Shown: one piece after another, positions 6,903-13,264 of the stretch
Position numbering within the stretch: the stretch's first letter is position 1
Layout: every line of letters begins with the position of its first letter
Assembly: GCA_029259935.1 (NCBI GenBank)
Contig: JAJDEH010000006.1
Location: 1-18,513, forward strand
Direction of reading: 5' to 3'
Source: Planctomycetota bacterium
Lineage (GTDB): Bacteria > Planctomycetota > Planctomycetia > Pirellulales > Pirellulaceae
Length of the DNA stretch: 18,513 bases
Translations under genes and position numbers: made by a program
The notes under the pieces: model-generated
The model's database searches: none
Seen by the model: the letters and a program-made list of their open reading frames with translations, nothing else
Told to the model about the DNA's origin: nothing

Positions 6903-7939
6903 AGCTGTTTGAACCACTGATCGACGCCCTGCGAACGCTGACGCGCGATTTCGATTTTGGTGGATTCTCCCTCCTGTGCGTTGTTCTGTCTCTGGTTCTT
7001 GTTCTGTTGCTCGCCTTAAACCGTGTGGGTCAGTTCATCAAACGTGAATGGACGGGATCGATTTGGAGTGAACGAACACAATCACTGCTCGCCTGGCTCG
7101 ACGGATTGGCTAGGCAAGAGCCGAAGCGGCCAGCCAAAATTCGCTCCCCGAGTCGCGGGTATCAGGTTGTTAGCCGGCTAGCGACCGGCGACGCGTGCGA
7201 TGTCCATTACGCCCTCAATCGCCATCGTCCGTATGTTCTCAAGACAGCACGAACGGCGATTGGTGATGAGCTGCTGATCAAGGAGTGCAAGGTCCTAAAC
7301 GAATTGCTCGAAGCTCACCACGATGAGCCATTCAACGACGAACCCTATCTCCCATGGCCTGTTGAAACATTTCAGTTTGCTACGCGGCAGGTAACCGCCT
7401 TTCATTGGCGAAAGGGCTTTTACACCGCGGAAGCGATCCGCAAGCGATATCCGCGTGGGTTGGATGGCCGCCACATTGCGTGGATGTTCAAGCGGACGCT
7501 TGAAGCGCTGGGACACGTGCACGACCTGGGCTGGATTCACGGAGCGGTGCTGCCGCCGCACCTTTTGTTCCATGCGGATAACCACGGTTTGCAATTGGCC
7601 GGATGGACGCACGCCGAGCGACTAGGATCGCCGCTGCAATTTGTCCCCGCGAAGTTCAAACCGTGGTATCCGCCCGAGTGTTATCAGCGCCGCCCCGCCA
7701 CACCGGCTACGGACATTTACCTAGCGGCCAAGAGCATGGCGTGGCTGGCCGGCGGCGATCCTAGATCCAAATTCATCCCAAAACGCGTGCCCGTCGAGAT
7801 CCGCCAAACGTTGCTGGAGTGCCTGGCGGATTCCCCTTCGTCGCGGCCGCGCGATGCCTGGATACTGCATGAGGAATTTAGTGAGTTACTGGAGGATGTG
7901 TATGGTCCTCCTCGATTTTGTCACCTAGAGATGTCTTAG
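6899..7939 (+). CDS. Membrane-anchored pseudokinase (protein-kinase fold without catalytic residues)
   Basis: A 346-residue protein. One transmembrane helix lies at about 22-41, followed by a basic linker and a kinase-like domain from about 88 to 332. Retained features are the VAIK-type lysine K115 (YVLKTAR), a helix-C glutamate candidate E129, the YPPE motif (257-260, cf. APE), D272 in TDIYLAAKSMAWLAGG (subdomain IX) and an Arg near 316. The catalytic HRDLKPxN loop reads HGAVLPPHLL (214-223), so the base Asp, Lys and Asn are all lost. The DFG position reads AGW (234-236). It is therefore expected to be a binding or scaffold domain, not an active kinase. From memory, HGAVLPPH recurs in related bacterial proteins, so the loss is probably a family trait. 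The ATG overlaps the regulator stop (ATGA), and the next gene follows 26 nt downstream. Confidence 0.82.
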   Translation: MKLFEPLIDALRTLTRDFDFGGFSLLCVVLSLVLVLLLALNRVGQFIKREWTGSIWSERTQSLLAWLDGLARQEPKRPAKIRSPSRGYQVVSRLATGDACDVHYALNRHRPYVLKTARTAIGDELLIKECKVLNELLEAHHDEPFNDEPYLPWPVETFQFATRQVTAFHWRKGFYTAEAIRKRYPRGLDGRHIAWMFKRTLEALGHVHDLGWIHGAVLPPHLLFHADNHGLQLAGWTHAERLGSPLQFVPAKFKPWYPPECYQRRPATPATDIYLAAKSMAWLAGGDPRSKFIPKRVPVEIRQTLLECLADSPSSRPRDAWILHEEFSELLEDVYGPPRFCHLEMS

Positions 7940-7965
7940 TTCACAAATTTAGAAAGGAGAACATC

Positions 7966-8925
7966 ATGGGTACCACGGCTTGGTCTGATCGCCACTATCG
8001 AAGCCGCGCCGCGCACCGGCGTGCAACGGGACGATCCGCGTTTGGCTATGACGAAGACATTCGCGCTCAGCGGGTGTCGGCCGGAGTGAATCGCTTGATG
8101 GATCCCGCGCGGATCAAAGACGGCGCGCGCGAATCGCGCGACAGCGAAGCCCATCCCAACAGCACGGCGGTCTCCGTTCTGTTCGACGTTACCGGTTCGA
8201 TGCATCGCGTGCCGCGAGTTCTGCAAAAGAATCTCTGCAAGTTGTTCAAGCTGCTACTGCGGCGCGGCTACTTGGAAGATCCGGCGATTCTCGTGGGAGG
8301 CATTGGCGATGCGACTTGCGACCTAGCACCGCTGCAAGTTGGCCAGTTCGAGTCGGGCAACGAGATCGAAGACGACTTGGGCCGCCTTTATCTTGAAGGA
8401 GGCGGCGGCGGCCAGCAAACCGAGTCGTACGAATTGGCCCTTTACTTTTTGGCCCGCAAGACGTCGATCGACTGTTTCGAGAAACGCGGCCGCAAGGGTT
8501 ACGCTTTCTTGATCGGCGACGAATTGCCTTACCGCAAGGTAAATCGCCGCGAAGTGCTCGACGTTTTCGGCGACAAGCTGCAGGCGGACATTCCGATCCG
8601 TGATATCGTGGACGAGGCCCGCGAGAAGTTCGAGATCTACTATGTCTTGCCGAATCTGACGTCGTATTACGACGACCCCAAGATCCTCAAGTGCTGGCGA
8701 AAGTTGCTAGGCCAAAATGTACTACGACTGGACGACCCGGCTGGAATCAGCGAGTTGATCGCATCGACGATCGGCCTCTCGGAAGAAGCGGTTGCCTGGA
8801 ACGACCTCTCGACCGATCTGAAAGACGCCGGGACAACTCAAAAGGTCGCCAAGTCGGTCGCTTCCGCGCTGGAAGAAGTCGGCGCGGGGGCCAATTCTGA
8901 TGGCACGGGCCTGGCTACGTTTTGA
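7966..8925 (+). CDS. VWA-domain protein with intact MIDAS motif
   Basis: A 319-residue cytoplasmic protein (no signal peptide or membrane helix seen). After a basic N-terminal segment (MGTTAWSDRHYRSRAAHRRATG), a von Willebrand factor A domain starts near residue 65. VLFDVTGSM (72-79) gives the metal-ion-dependent adhesion site D-x-T-G-S, with GGIGDATCD (111-119), a Gly-rich loop EGGGGGQQTESYELALYF (144-161) that carries the second-site Thr, and FLIGDELPY (181-189). Such domains bind partner proteins through a divalent metal. The ATG at 7966 follows AAAGGAG with proper spacing, and the open frame further upstream to 7918 overlaps the pseudokinase gene. The whole protein resembles a conserved family I have seen next to kinase-like and Nudix genes, but its job is not known to me. 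Confidence 0.88.
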   Translation: MGTTAWSDRHYRSRAAHRRATGRSAFGYDEDIRAQRVSAGVNRLMDPARIKDGARESRDSEAHPNSTAVSVLFDVTGSMHRVPRVLQKNLCKLFKLLLRRGYLEDPAILVGGIGDATCDLAPLQVGQFESGNEIEDDLGRLYLEGGGGGQQTESYELALYFLARKTSIDCFEKRGRKGYAFLIGDELPYRKVNRREVLDVFGDKLQADIPIRDIVDEAREKFEIYYVLPNLTSYYDDPKILKCWRKLLGQNVLRLDDPAGISELIASTIGLSEEAVAWNDLSTDLKDAGTTQKVAKSVASALEEVGAGANSDGTGLATF

Positions 8926-8973
8926 GATCCTGGGTTCCTGCAAGACGAGCGGAATTCTGAGTGGCGGGCAATA

Positions 8974-9014
8974 CCGGGGACGGGGAGCAAAGGATGGCTC
9001 GACCCCTCCCCCGG
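8974..9014. terminator. Strong GC stem-loop after the VWA gene
   Basis: CCGGGGACGGGG (8974-8985) faces CCCCTCCCCCGG (9003-9014). Ten of twelve positions pair, around a 17-nt loop that itself contains a small GC-rich stem. It lies 48 nt after the stop and is bracketed by two direct copies of CGGAATTC (8950-8957 and 9017-9024). There is no T-run. It probably marks the end of the three-gene transcription unit, or protects its 3' end. Confidence 0.4.
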
Positions 9015-9079
9015 ATCGGAATTCCTGTGAAAGCGGCAGAAATTCGCCAAGATTGGCCCTCAATTCGTCGAATAAAGGG

Positions 9080-9107
9080 TTGCATTGAAAACTAGTTTGT
9101 AATGCAA
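9080..9107. promoter_or_regulatory. 28-bp interrupted palindrome, candidate operator of the membrane-protein/regulator pair
   Basis: The outer arms TTGCATT (9080-9086) and AATGCAA (9101-9107) flank the self-complementary core AAACTAGTTT (9089-9098), with 2 unmatched bases on each side. It lies 72 nt upstream of the next start codon, in an AT-rich patch. TTGAAA (9085-9090) with CAATAT (9109-9114) would be a possible promoter overlapping the palindrome. The encoded winged-helix protein of the same unit is the natural binding candidate, by inference. Confidence 0.5.
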
Positions 9108-9178
9108 ACAATATTGCGAGGGGGTCCCATGGGCCCGCCAGCCGCCAAATCAACCCGGTTTTGACGAGGAGAATCGTG

Positions 9179-9931
9179 ATGAGCCCCTGGCCAACGAAAT
9201 CCAATCAACTCGCGCCACATGAGGCGCAATCGATCAGCAAATGGACCCGCGCGTACGCCCAAAATCGCGGCCTGGGCGCGGTGCTATTCATGATCGTCTT
9301 TGTCGTGCTGTTCGCCGCGATCGCGGGTGGGTCGTACTTCGCTGGTGAAGCCTATCGCTCGGGGAACACACTACTTTTCTGGGCGTTGATCCCCGTGCTT
9401 GTTTTGGCGAGTGCGGCGGTCATCTACTTTTCTATTCCCGTGTGGGGCGGCAAGCTCATGGAAAGGATGGTCCAGCGTCTGTACGCCAAGGAAGGAAACG
9501 TCGCCCTGTCGGCTCCGGGTGAATGCAAAAAGAGTTGGGGCCTGGTGCTGGGAGGATGTTTCGGGGTTTGCATTATCGCGTCGGTCGTGGTGAGCTTCGT
9601 CGTCGACATTCCCGCCGCGTACATGCAGCCGATTTCAGCCCTGTACGTCGTGCCCTTTCTTGTCGGCTTGTGGCTGCTGATGCGTCCCATGGTCGGATTC
9701 CCGGCTCTGTTGTGGCCGATCTTGTACGCGGCCCACGCGATTTTGACTGTTGCCGGCGTGCCGATTCTATTCACCGGACGCCCCTGGGAAGGACTCAACA
9801 TGGTGATACCGGTCATGGGCTACGGCTTGCTGACGGGAGTCGTACAGCATCTCTACAGTCGAGTCATGCTGGGACGGCTGAAACAAGTGGCCCAATCGGG
9901 CGTCGACCCCTCAGACAAACCGAGCTCGTGA
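9179..9931 (+). CDS. Six-helix integral membrane protein of unknown function
   Basis: A 250-residue protein with a hydrophilic N-terminus (residues 1-30) and about six membrane segments at roughly 32-52, 64-86, 120-142, 151-168, 174-197 and 206-223. A cytoplasmic loop of about 30 residues (GGKLMERMVQRLYAKEGNVALSAPG region) separates helices 2 and 3. I see no catalytic or transport signature. The ATG at 9179 is preferred because GAGGAG (9166-9171) ends 7 nt before it. GTG 9176 and an upstream TTG in frame are weaker. Its stop overlaps the start of a small winged-helix regulator by one base (TGATG). That pairing is common for regulated membrane proteins and suggests that the regulator controls or senses through this unit. 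I do not recognise the family. Confidence 0.75.
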   Translation: MSPWPTKSNQLAPHEAQSISKWTRAYAQNRGLGAVLFMIVFVVLFAAIAGGSYFAGEAYRSGNTLLFWALIPVLVLASAAVIYFSIPVWGGKLMERMVQRLYAKEGNVALSAPGECKKSWGLVLGGCFGVCIIASVVVSFVVDIPAAYMQPISALYVVPFLVGLWLLMRPMVGFPALLWPILYAAHAILTVAGVPILFTGRPWEGLNMVIPVMGYGLLTGVVQHLYSRVMLGRLKQVAQSGVDPSDKPSS

Positions 9932-10233
9932 TGACAGGCATTGATCGAATCATCCACGAACCGGTCCGCTTGCGGATACTGTCGATTCTGACCGGTGTCG
10001 ACCTTGCCGACTTCAACTTCTTGTTGTCGACGTTGGGTCTGAGCCGGGGCAACTTGTCGTCGCACATGGACAAGCTGGAACGGGCCGGCTACGTCGAGGT
10101 GCGAAAAGGCTTCAACGGCAAGATCCCCCACACCGACTACCTCATCACTGCCAAGGGCCGCCAGTCCCTGTCCGACTACTGGACAGCTTTGGACCAGATT
10201 CGCGCCGCTTCGCCAGAAGCGGACGCGCAGTAG
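9931..10233 (+). CDS. Small winged-helix transcriptional regulator (MarR/ArsR-like fold)
   Basis: A 100-residue stand-alone DNA-binding protein. IIHEPVRLRILSIL (7-20) is the typical first helix, and LGLSRGNLSSHMDKLERAGYVEV (35-57) is the helix-turn-helix with its recognition helix. KGFNGKIPHTDYLITAKGRQSL (59-80) forms the beta wing, and a C-terminal helix would make the dimer contact. This pattern is that of the short winged-helix family (cf. Pfam HTH_34) often found downstream of membrane-protein genes. No metal-binding cysteines are present (no Cys at all), which argues against an ArsR metal sensor. The ATG overlaps the membrane-protein stop by one base, so they are translationally coupled. 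Autoregulation through the palindrome at 9080-9107 is plausible. Confidence 0.85.
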   Translation: MTGIDRIIHEPVRLRILSILTGVDLADFNFLLSTLGLSRGNLSSHMDKLERAGYVEVRKGFNGKIPHTDYLITAKGRQSLSDYWTALDQIRAASPEADAQ

Positions 10234-10320
10234 CGGGCAATTCAAATGGGGGATATTGAAAGCGCAAGCAGCCTTTGCATTTATGCAGTCAAACCAAGCC
10301 CCATCCGTGAATAAAGTAGA

Positions 10321-10695
10321 ATGTCCCATTATAAATGGCCGACACAGTTGGGCGGCGCTGCGGCGAGCGTCATGGTTGACTTTATGCATGGCAGCGATAC
10401 CGTCCAGATCAAGATCACGCCTGACTACACACCATGGATGGACGGCGAAAAAGAAGTGGCCAATAGACAGGTGTTTCTCGCGGCATTCCTTGCCGGCAGC
10501 ATCCGGTCCCAACTCGACTCTGGTGTCAAAGGAAATGATGCTTACGCCGGAATGCTTCAAGTATTTCGCGTGTACCGCCATCTCAAAGCCCAAAAACCAG
10601 ATTACCAGGCAGCCGGAATCGATAAACTTCTTGCCATTCATCGAATGGGCGAACTTGCGGCACATCTGGCCAAGCCCACAACAGATGGAGACTAG
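10321..10695 (+). CDS. Hypothetical protein, 124 aa, candidate integron cassette gene
   Basis: I do not recognise this protein. It has 124 residues and is soluble, with no signal peptide. The N-terminal third looks beta-rich (SVMVDFMHGSDTVQIKITPDYTPWMDG), and the rest looks helical (QVFLAAFLAGSIRSQL, MLQVFRVYRHLKAQ, IDKLLAIHRMGELAAHLA). This amphipathic pattern makes the frame more convincing than the longer overlapping frame 10256-10732, which reads as low-complexity and Arg/Ser-rich. There is no good Shine-Dalgarno before ATG 10321 (only AAAGTAG), as in many cassette genes. Its stop lies 38 nt before a complete attC site, so this ORF and the site together make a standard integron cassette. 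Confidence 0.6.
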   Translation: MSHYKWPTQLGGAAASVMVDFMHGSDTVQIKITPDYTPWMDGEKEVANRQVFLAAFLAGSIRSQLDSGVKGNDAYAGMLQVFRVYRHLKAQKPDYQAAGIDKLLAIHRMGELAAHLAKPTTDGD

Positions 10696-10733
10696 AAGAA
10701 ATAGATCACGCCGATCATGCAACACAAAATGAA

Positions 10734-10824
10734 ACCTAACGAAACGCTGGACCGGAGCCGCCGATCCGCTGGAAACCGAGTGGAACGCTGATTGGCGGCG
10801 GCCCAGTCAGCTTCGACGTTAGGT
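10734..10824 (+). mobile_element. Integron attC recombination site
   Basis: The left box ACCTAAC fits R'' (RYYYAAC) exactly and the right box GTTAGGT fits R' (GTTRRRY) exactly, giving 8-bp perfect arms ACCTAACG/CGTTAGGT at 10734-10741 and 10817-10824. Inside them GCTG (10746-10749) pairs with CAGC (10808-10811), followed by further pairing to GCCGCCG (10757-10763) against CGGCGGC (10796-10802). Single unpaired bases occur at G10750 and A10756, and an unpaired spacer AAAC/TTCGA lies between the R and L boxes. Box consensus, unpaired central spacer, extrahelical bases and a length of 91 bp together are the structural definition of attC. No integrase gene is in the window. Confidence 0.85.
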
Positions 10825-10844
10825 GGCCGACGTGCGTCATCTTG

Positions 10845-10863
10845 CCTGAATTCGCAGTTCAGG
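10845..10863. repeat. Short hairpin upstream of the second cassette ORF
   Basis: CCTGAA (10845-10850) and TTCAGG (10858-10863) pair around a 7-nt loop, just after the attC site and 12 nt before the next start codon. It could influence translation of that ORF. The role is unknown. Confidence 0.3.
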
Positions 10864-10875
10864 AATCAAACGACA

Positions 10876-11322
10876 ATGCACACGCTCGCTGAAGATTTCG
10901 CTCGACTGCCCAACGATGGAAAGTGCTGGGTGCACTTCCTCCTTGGCGAGCATGCGCTATCAAAATGGCGCGAATACTGTTCCACCCACCCGAGTATCAG
11001 TTACGTGGAAACGGTCCGCGGCACCCATCAAACGGTGGATACGTCATTACCCGATGATGCTTTTGCCTCTGCCCAACAAGGGCAGGACATCGGCGACGTC
11101 GCCGCAAGGTATCAAGAACCCATTGCGGCCATGCAGGACGACGATCTGGAATTCCCCGATCCTGTGACATTCGCTTACTATTCACTCTACAATTTGTTCA
11201 GCAAATATGCCCAAAGAGAACCAATTGATGATTGGCTGATCGTCAATCAAGCACTGTCATCAGAGCGAGAAGAGTCACAATGGCGATCGCTGTTGGATGC
11301 GGCGATCCAAAAGGCCAAATAA
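10876..11322 (+). CDS. Hypothetical acidic protein, 148 aa, candidate integron cassette gene
   Basis: Start taken at ATG 10876 (MHTLAEDFARLPNDGKCWVHF). The open frame continues upstream to 10792, but that part would run through the attC site. The product is 148 residues, acidic and soluble. It has Asp-rich stretches (MQDDDLEFPDPVTFAYYSLYNLF) and a helical C-terminus (DDWLIVNQALSSEREESQWRSLLDAAIQKAK). I recognise no domain. The overall look, a small acidic single-domain protein with aromatic-rich helices, is common among cassette-encoded proteins and contact-system immunity proteins, but there is no specific evidence for the latter. The TAA stop is itself part of a TAAC box that begins an attC-like left half, as is typical of cassette ORFs. 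AGGA lies 11 nt before the start. Confidence 0.7.
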   Translation: MHTLAEDFARLPNDGKCWVHFLLGEHALSKWREYCSTHPSISYVETVRGTHQTVDTSLPDDAFASAQQGQDIGDVAARYQEPIAAMQDDDLEFPDPVTFAYYSLYNLFSKYAQREPIDDWLIVNQALSSEREESQWRSLLDAAIQKAK

Positions 11323-11364
11323 CCATCGGATGAACGCGAGCCGGAATAGGTCGGGTCGGCTCGC
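11320..11364 (+). mobile_element. Degenerate attC-like half site overlapping an ORF stop codon
   Basis: TAAC at 11320-11323 overlaps the TAA stop of the preceding ORF. After 7 nt comes TGAACGCGAGC (11331-11341), matching the pattern TGNACNNGAGC also present in the intact attC (TGGACCGGAGC, 10748-10758) and at 12278. GCGAGCCG (11336-11343) pairs perfectly with CGGCTCGC (11357-11364). No GTTRRRY right box follows at the expected distance, so the site looks eroded or recombined. Confidence 0.4.
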
Positions 11365-11785
11365 TTCGCTCGGCAACTGTCGACTCCCGTCCGCGTTGGT
11401 GGGACGTGATGACCAGCGAGGCTCGCCCGAGTTGGTACCACCCCTTTCGCCCACCAGACGGATGACGCTCATGAATCACGCGACTTCAACCCGACCGATC
11501 GGACCACTCTGGAATCGAGAGCTGGAAGGCCGTAGGCACCAACTCTCCAAAATCTTCCTTCTCACCACGACAACACACTGTTTCCCGCCCGACATCAGGC
11601 TACGTCGATTTGCGAATCACCTTCGCCATTCGTTAAGATGGCCTCAGCACGCATTGTGGCCTCTTTGAATCCGCATAGCCGCTGGCCACGAAGCGGCAAA
11701 GTTCAACGCACGATCTTTCCGTCTCAAAGCAGCCGGATAAATCGCAATTCGTTTTTGTGCGGCACTAGGACGCGGTGCATGATAT
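11365..11785. other. Gene-free spacer with imperfect inverted repeats
   Basis: This stretch between two cassette-like ORFs holds no convincing gene. The frames that cross it are Arg/Ser/Pro-rich with no domain pattern. GGTGGG (11397-11402) faces CCCACC (11451-11456) across a GC-rich block with smaller hairpins. That block may be remains of the right half of the degraded attC or a separate repeat. From about 11480 to 11785 I see nothing recognisable. Confidence 0.4.
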
Positions 11786-12268
11786 ATGTGGTTGCGATTG
11801 ATTCTTTTGTTGCTCGCGGTATTGGTCGGCCTAGTCACCATTGACCGCATTGCTCCCGAGCCGCGAATATGCCCGTATCGTGTCTATGATTGGACCGTTT
11901 ATGGGCCAGGCGGTGAATATGGGATCTATGAACTAGGGTACCTCGCAGGCCCATATCCCAGTATTCCAGACCTACGGGTCACCCTAGGACCACTAGGACA
12001 ATCTAGTTTGCTGTTAGCAACGGGACAATCAATTGTTCTTTTGCTTGGTTCTCTCTACCTAGTGTTTGCACGAACAAGACATCGACGTTCCATAACATTC
12101 TCCCTGCGTTCAGTTCTTGCGTTGATTGCAATGTCGGCTGTAGGATTTGCTTTGATGAGCCGATTTCACTGGTCCAACAATTTGGCGCTGCTCGCGTTTG
12201 TCGTCTTGTCTGGCGTCGGCATCATCATTTGCGGAGGTGAACGCTACCAAGTCAACAACGCCGCATAA
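11786..12268 (+). CDS. Small membrane protein with planctomycete FSLRxLL-type motif
   Basis: A 160-residue protein. An N-terminal membrane helix (2-18, LRLILLLLAVLVGLVTI) is followed by an extracytoplasmic Tyr/Gly-rich stretch (YRVYDWTVYGPGGEYGIYELGY) and three further hydrophobic helices (about 72-92, 108-124 and 132-149). SITFSLRSVLALIAMSAVGFAL matches the FSLRxLLLLxTLxA pattern I associate with many small planctomycete membrane proteins of unknown function. No ribosome binding site is evident. The TAA stop lies inside GCATAAC, the left box of an attC-like hairpin, which supports the view that this is a captured cassette. Base composition is visibly more AT-rich than that of the flanking operons, which also suggests acquisition. 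Confidence 0.75.
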   Translation: MWLRLILLLLAVLVGLVTIDRIAPEPRICPYRVYDWTVYGPGGEYGIYELGYLAGPYPSIPDLRVTLGPLGQSSLLLATGQSIVLLLGSLYLVFARTRHRRSITFSLRSVLALIAMSAVGFALMSRFHWSNNLALLAFVVLSGVGIIICGGERYQVNNAA

Positions 12269-12345
12269 CAAAAACGTTGCACGTGAGCGGGCGGCAACGT
12301 CGGTCTGAAATCAACATCACTCGCGCCCGCCGCGTGAACTTCAAA
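12263..12345 (+). mobile_element. Degenerate attC-like hairpin with eroded right box
   Basis: GCATAAC (12263-12269) contains the stop codon of the preceding ORF. TGCACGTGAGC (12278-12288) matches the TGNACNNGAGC pattern shared with the two upstream sites. GTT-CACG (with an extra G at 12279) pairs with CGTG-AAC (12333-12339), and GCGGGCG (12287-12293) pairs with CGCCCGC (12324-12330). An extrahelical G and a GC stem under a variable loop are attC-like. The expected GTTATGC right box is replaced by a non-matching sequence. Confidence 0.55.
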
Positions 12346-12612
12346 TTGCTCGTGCCCTCGTCCGATATACTCAAATGTTTTCGCAAACGCGTTTCTAAAC
12401 GACCGTTATTTGGGTCGACCGCCTCTGATTGACCGTGACTTTTACGTTTCCGCCAAACTGCCGGGGTGGCATCCGCCAATTCACTTCCGAAGCTGCCCTC
12501 ATTGGCATCAGCCGGTCAAAACTCCTTGATAGCATGAACTGTTCGATTCAGATTGCCGCGTTCGCCTTGGCTCGCTATCCTCCGCCAAGATACTCACATT
12601 TCCGAGGCCGAG
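12346..12612. other. Spacer without recognisable gene
   Basis: Between the degenerate attC and the lipoprotein gene no frame has a convincing start, ribosome binding site or domain pattern. The sequence just before the next start (CTCACATTTCCGAGGCCGAG) has only a weak GAGG-like ribosome binding site. Nothing else is seen. Confidence 0.5.
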
Positions 12613-12858
12613 ATGCGACAAAAATTGATCTTAGTCGCTGTGATGGCGATGCTGACGGTCCCATTCTCAACAGGCTGTTCTGTGTGGCGGCAAGTCTCGC
12701 GGCCTGAACTGTGGGGATTGTCTCTTCTAGAAACATGGGAGTATGACCGTCACCGAAGGTCTGGAAAATCCGTGCTGGAGTCCCGCCGCGCTGCTCGCCA
12801 GTCAATCGCAGCGAAGAAACACACGATGGAACGAGATGCGATCGACGTCAGTAACTAG
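12613..12858 (+). CDS. Small putative lipoprotein, 81 aa
   Basis: Start taken at ATG 12613, which gives a clean lipoprotein signal: MRQK, a hydrophobic LILVAVMAMLTVPF core, then the lipobox STG-C (Cys near residue 21). The mature part is about 60 residues, short and charged (ETWEYDRHRRSGKSVLESRRAARQSIAAKK), probably helical. The frame is open upstream to 12553, but the added 20 residues would put the signal peptide inside. I recognise no family. The function is unknown and it could be a cell-envelope accessory protein. It stands alone with more than 200 nt on either side. Confidence 0.65.
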   Translation: MRQKLILVAVMAMLTVPFSTGCSVWRQVSRPELWGLSLLETWEYDRHRRSGKSVLESRRAARQSIAAKKHTMERDAIDVSN

Positions 12859-13160
12859 ATTCCCAACGTCTGGCGGAATCGCCCGATAACCAAAAAGGCA
12901 GTGAAACCGGCGACAGAGTAGAAGCTATAGGGAGTGGCATCCCCCAACGCGCGCGGGAGTCATGTCTGAGATCCCCTCGTTTGGTAATGGGCTATGCGGA
13001 TTCGCGCTATGAAGGTCATCGGTGGAAAACGTTCGTTTCTGCTTTAACGCGGGAAGATACCGCCACTTGCGGGAAATTGCCTGTTTCGCATTCAGGAGGC
13101 CTCATCGGCGAAATCAAAACGCCGGAAACTCGTCGCACCGACGATTTACGCAACAAACAA

Positions 13161-13197
13161 AGGAGGCTTGACGATGAGCGACGTCATCAGTTCTTGA
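13161..13197 (+). pseudogene. Gene-start relic: strong ribosome binding site plus seven codons
   Basis: AGGAGG at 13161-13166, a 7-nt spacer, then ATG 13174 and the frame MSDVISS ending in TGA at 13195. The homology with copy B resumes right at the stop. This looks like the leader and first codons of a gene whose body was lost at the repeat junction. A real 7-residue leader peptide is less likely, because no attenuator or downstream gene follows. The identity of the gene is unknown. Confidence 0.35.
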
Positions 13198-13252
13198 ACC
13201 GCCCAACCGCCAGGGCCGTCTAACGTCCCAACACCCGAAGCGAACGATGACT

Positions 13253-13264
13253 TCTATCTATCTA
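13253..13264. repeat. TCTA microsatellite, 3 units
   Basis: Three TCTA units inside repeat copy A. The equivalent place in copy B (18201-18224) has six units. Confidence 0.9.

Noticed and set aside
6141..6917. Long antisense open frame (258 codons, minus strand) opposite the Nudix-fold regulator
   Set aside because: It mirrors a clear gene on the other strand, has no domain pattern or ribosome binding site, and is a by-product of GC-biased codons.
10256..10732. 158-codon frame overlapping the 124-aa cassette ORF
   Set aside because: Its end runs almost up to the attC left box and its composition is irregular. The 10321-10695 frame has amphipathic helices and ends properly before attC.
11297..11668. 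123-codon frame between two cassette ORFs
   Set aside because: It passes through the degenerate attC hairpin, is rich in Arg, Ser and Pro, and shows no domain or start signal.
12530..12560. GTTCGATTC resembling a tRNA T-loop
   Set aside because: No acceptor or anticodon stem can be built around it.
12887..12920. GATAACC box with a following GTGAAACCGGCG stretch that resembles the attC left halves
   Set aside because: It lacks the GAGC part of the shared motif and has no complementary right arm.
13173..13197. Functional 7-residue leader peptide
   Set aside because: There is no attenuator stem and no gene downstream within 1 kb, so it is listed as a gene-start relic instead.
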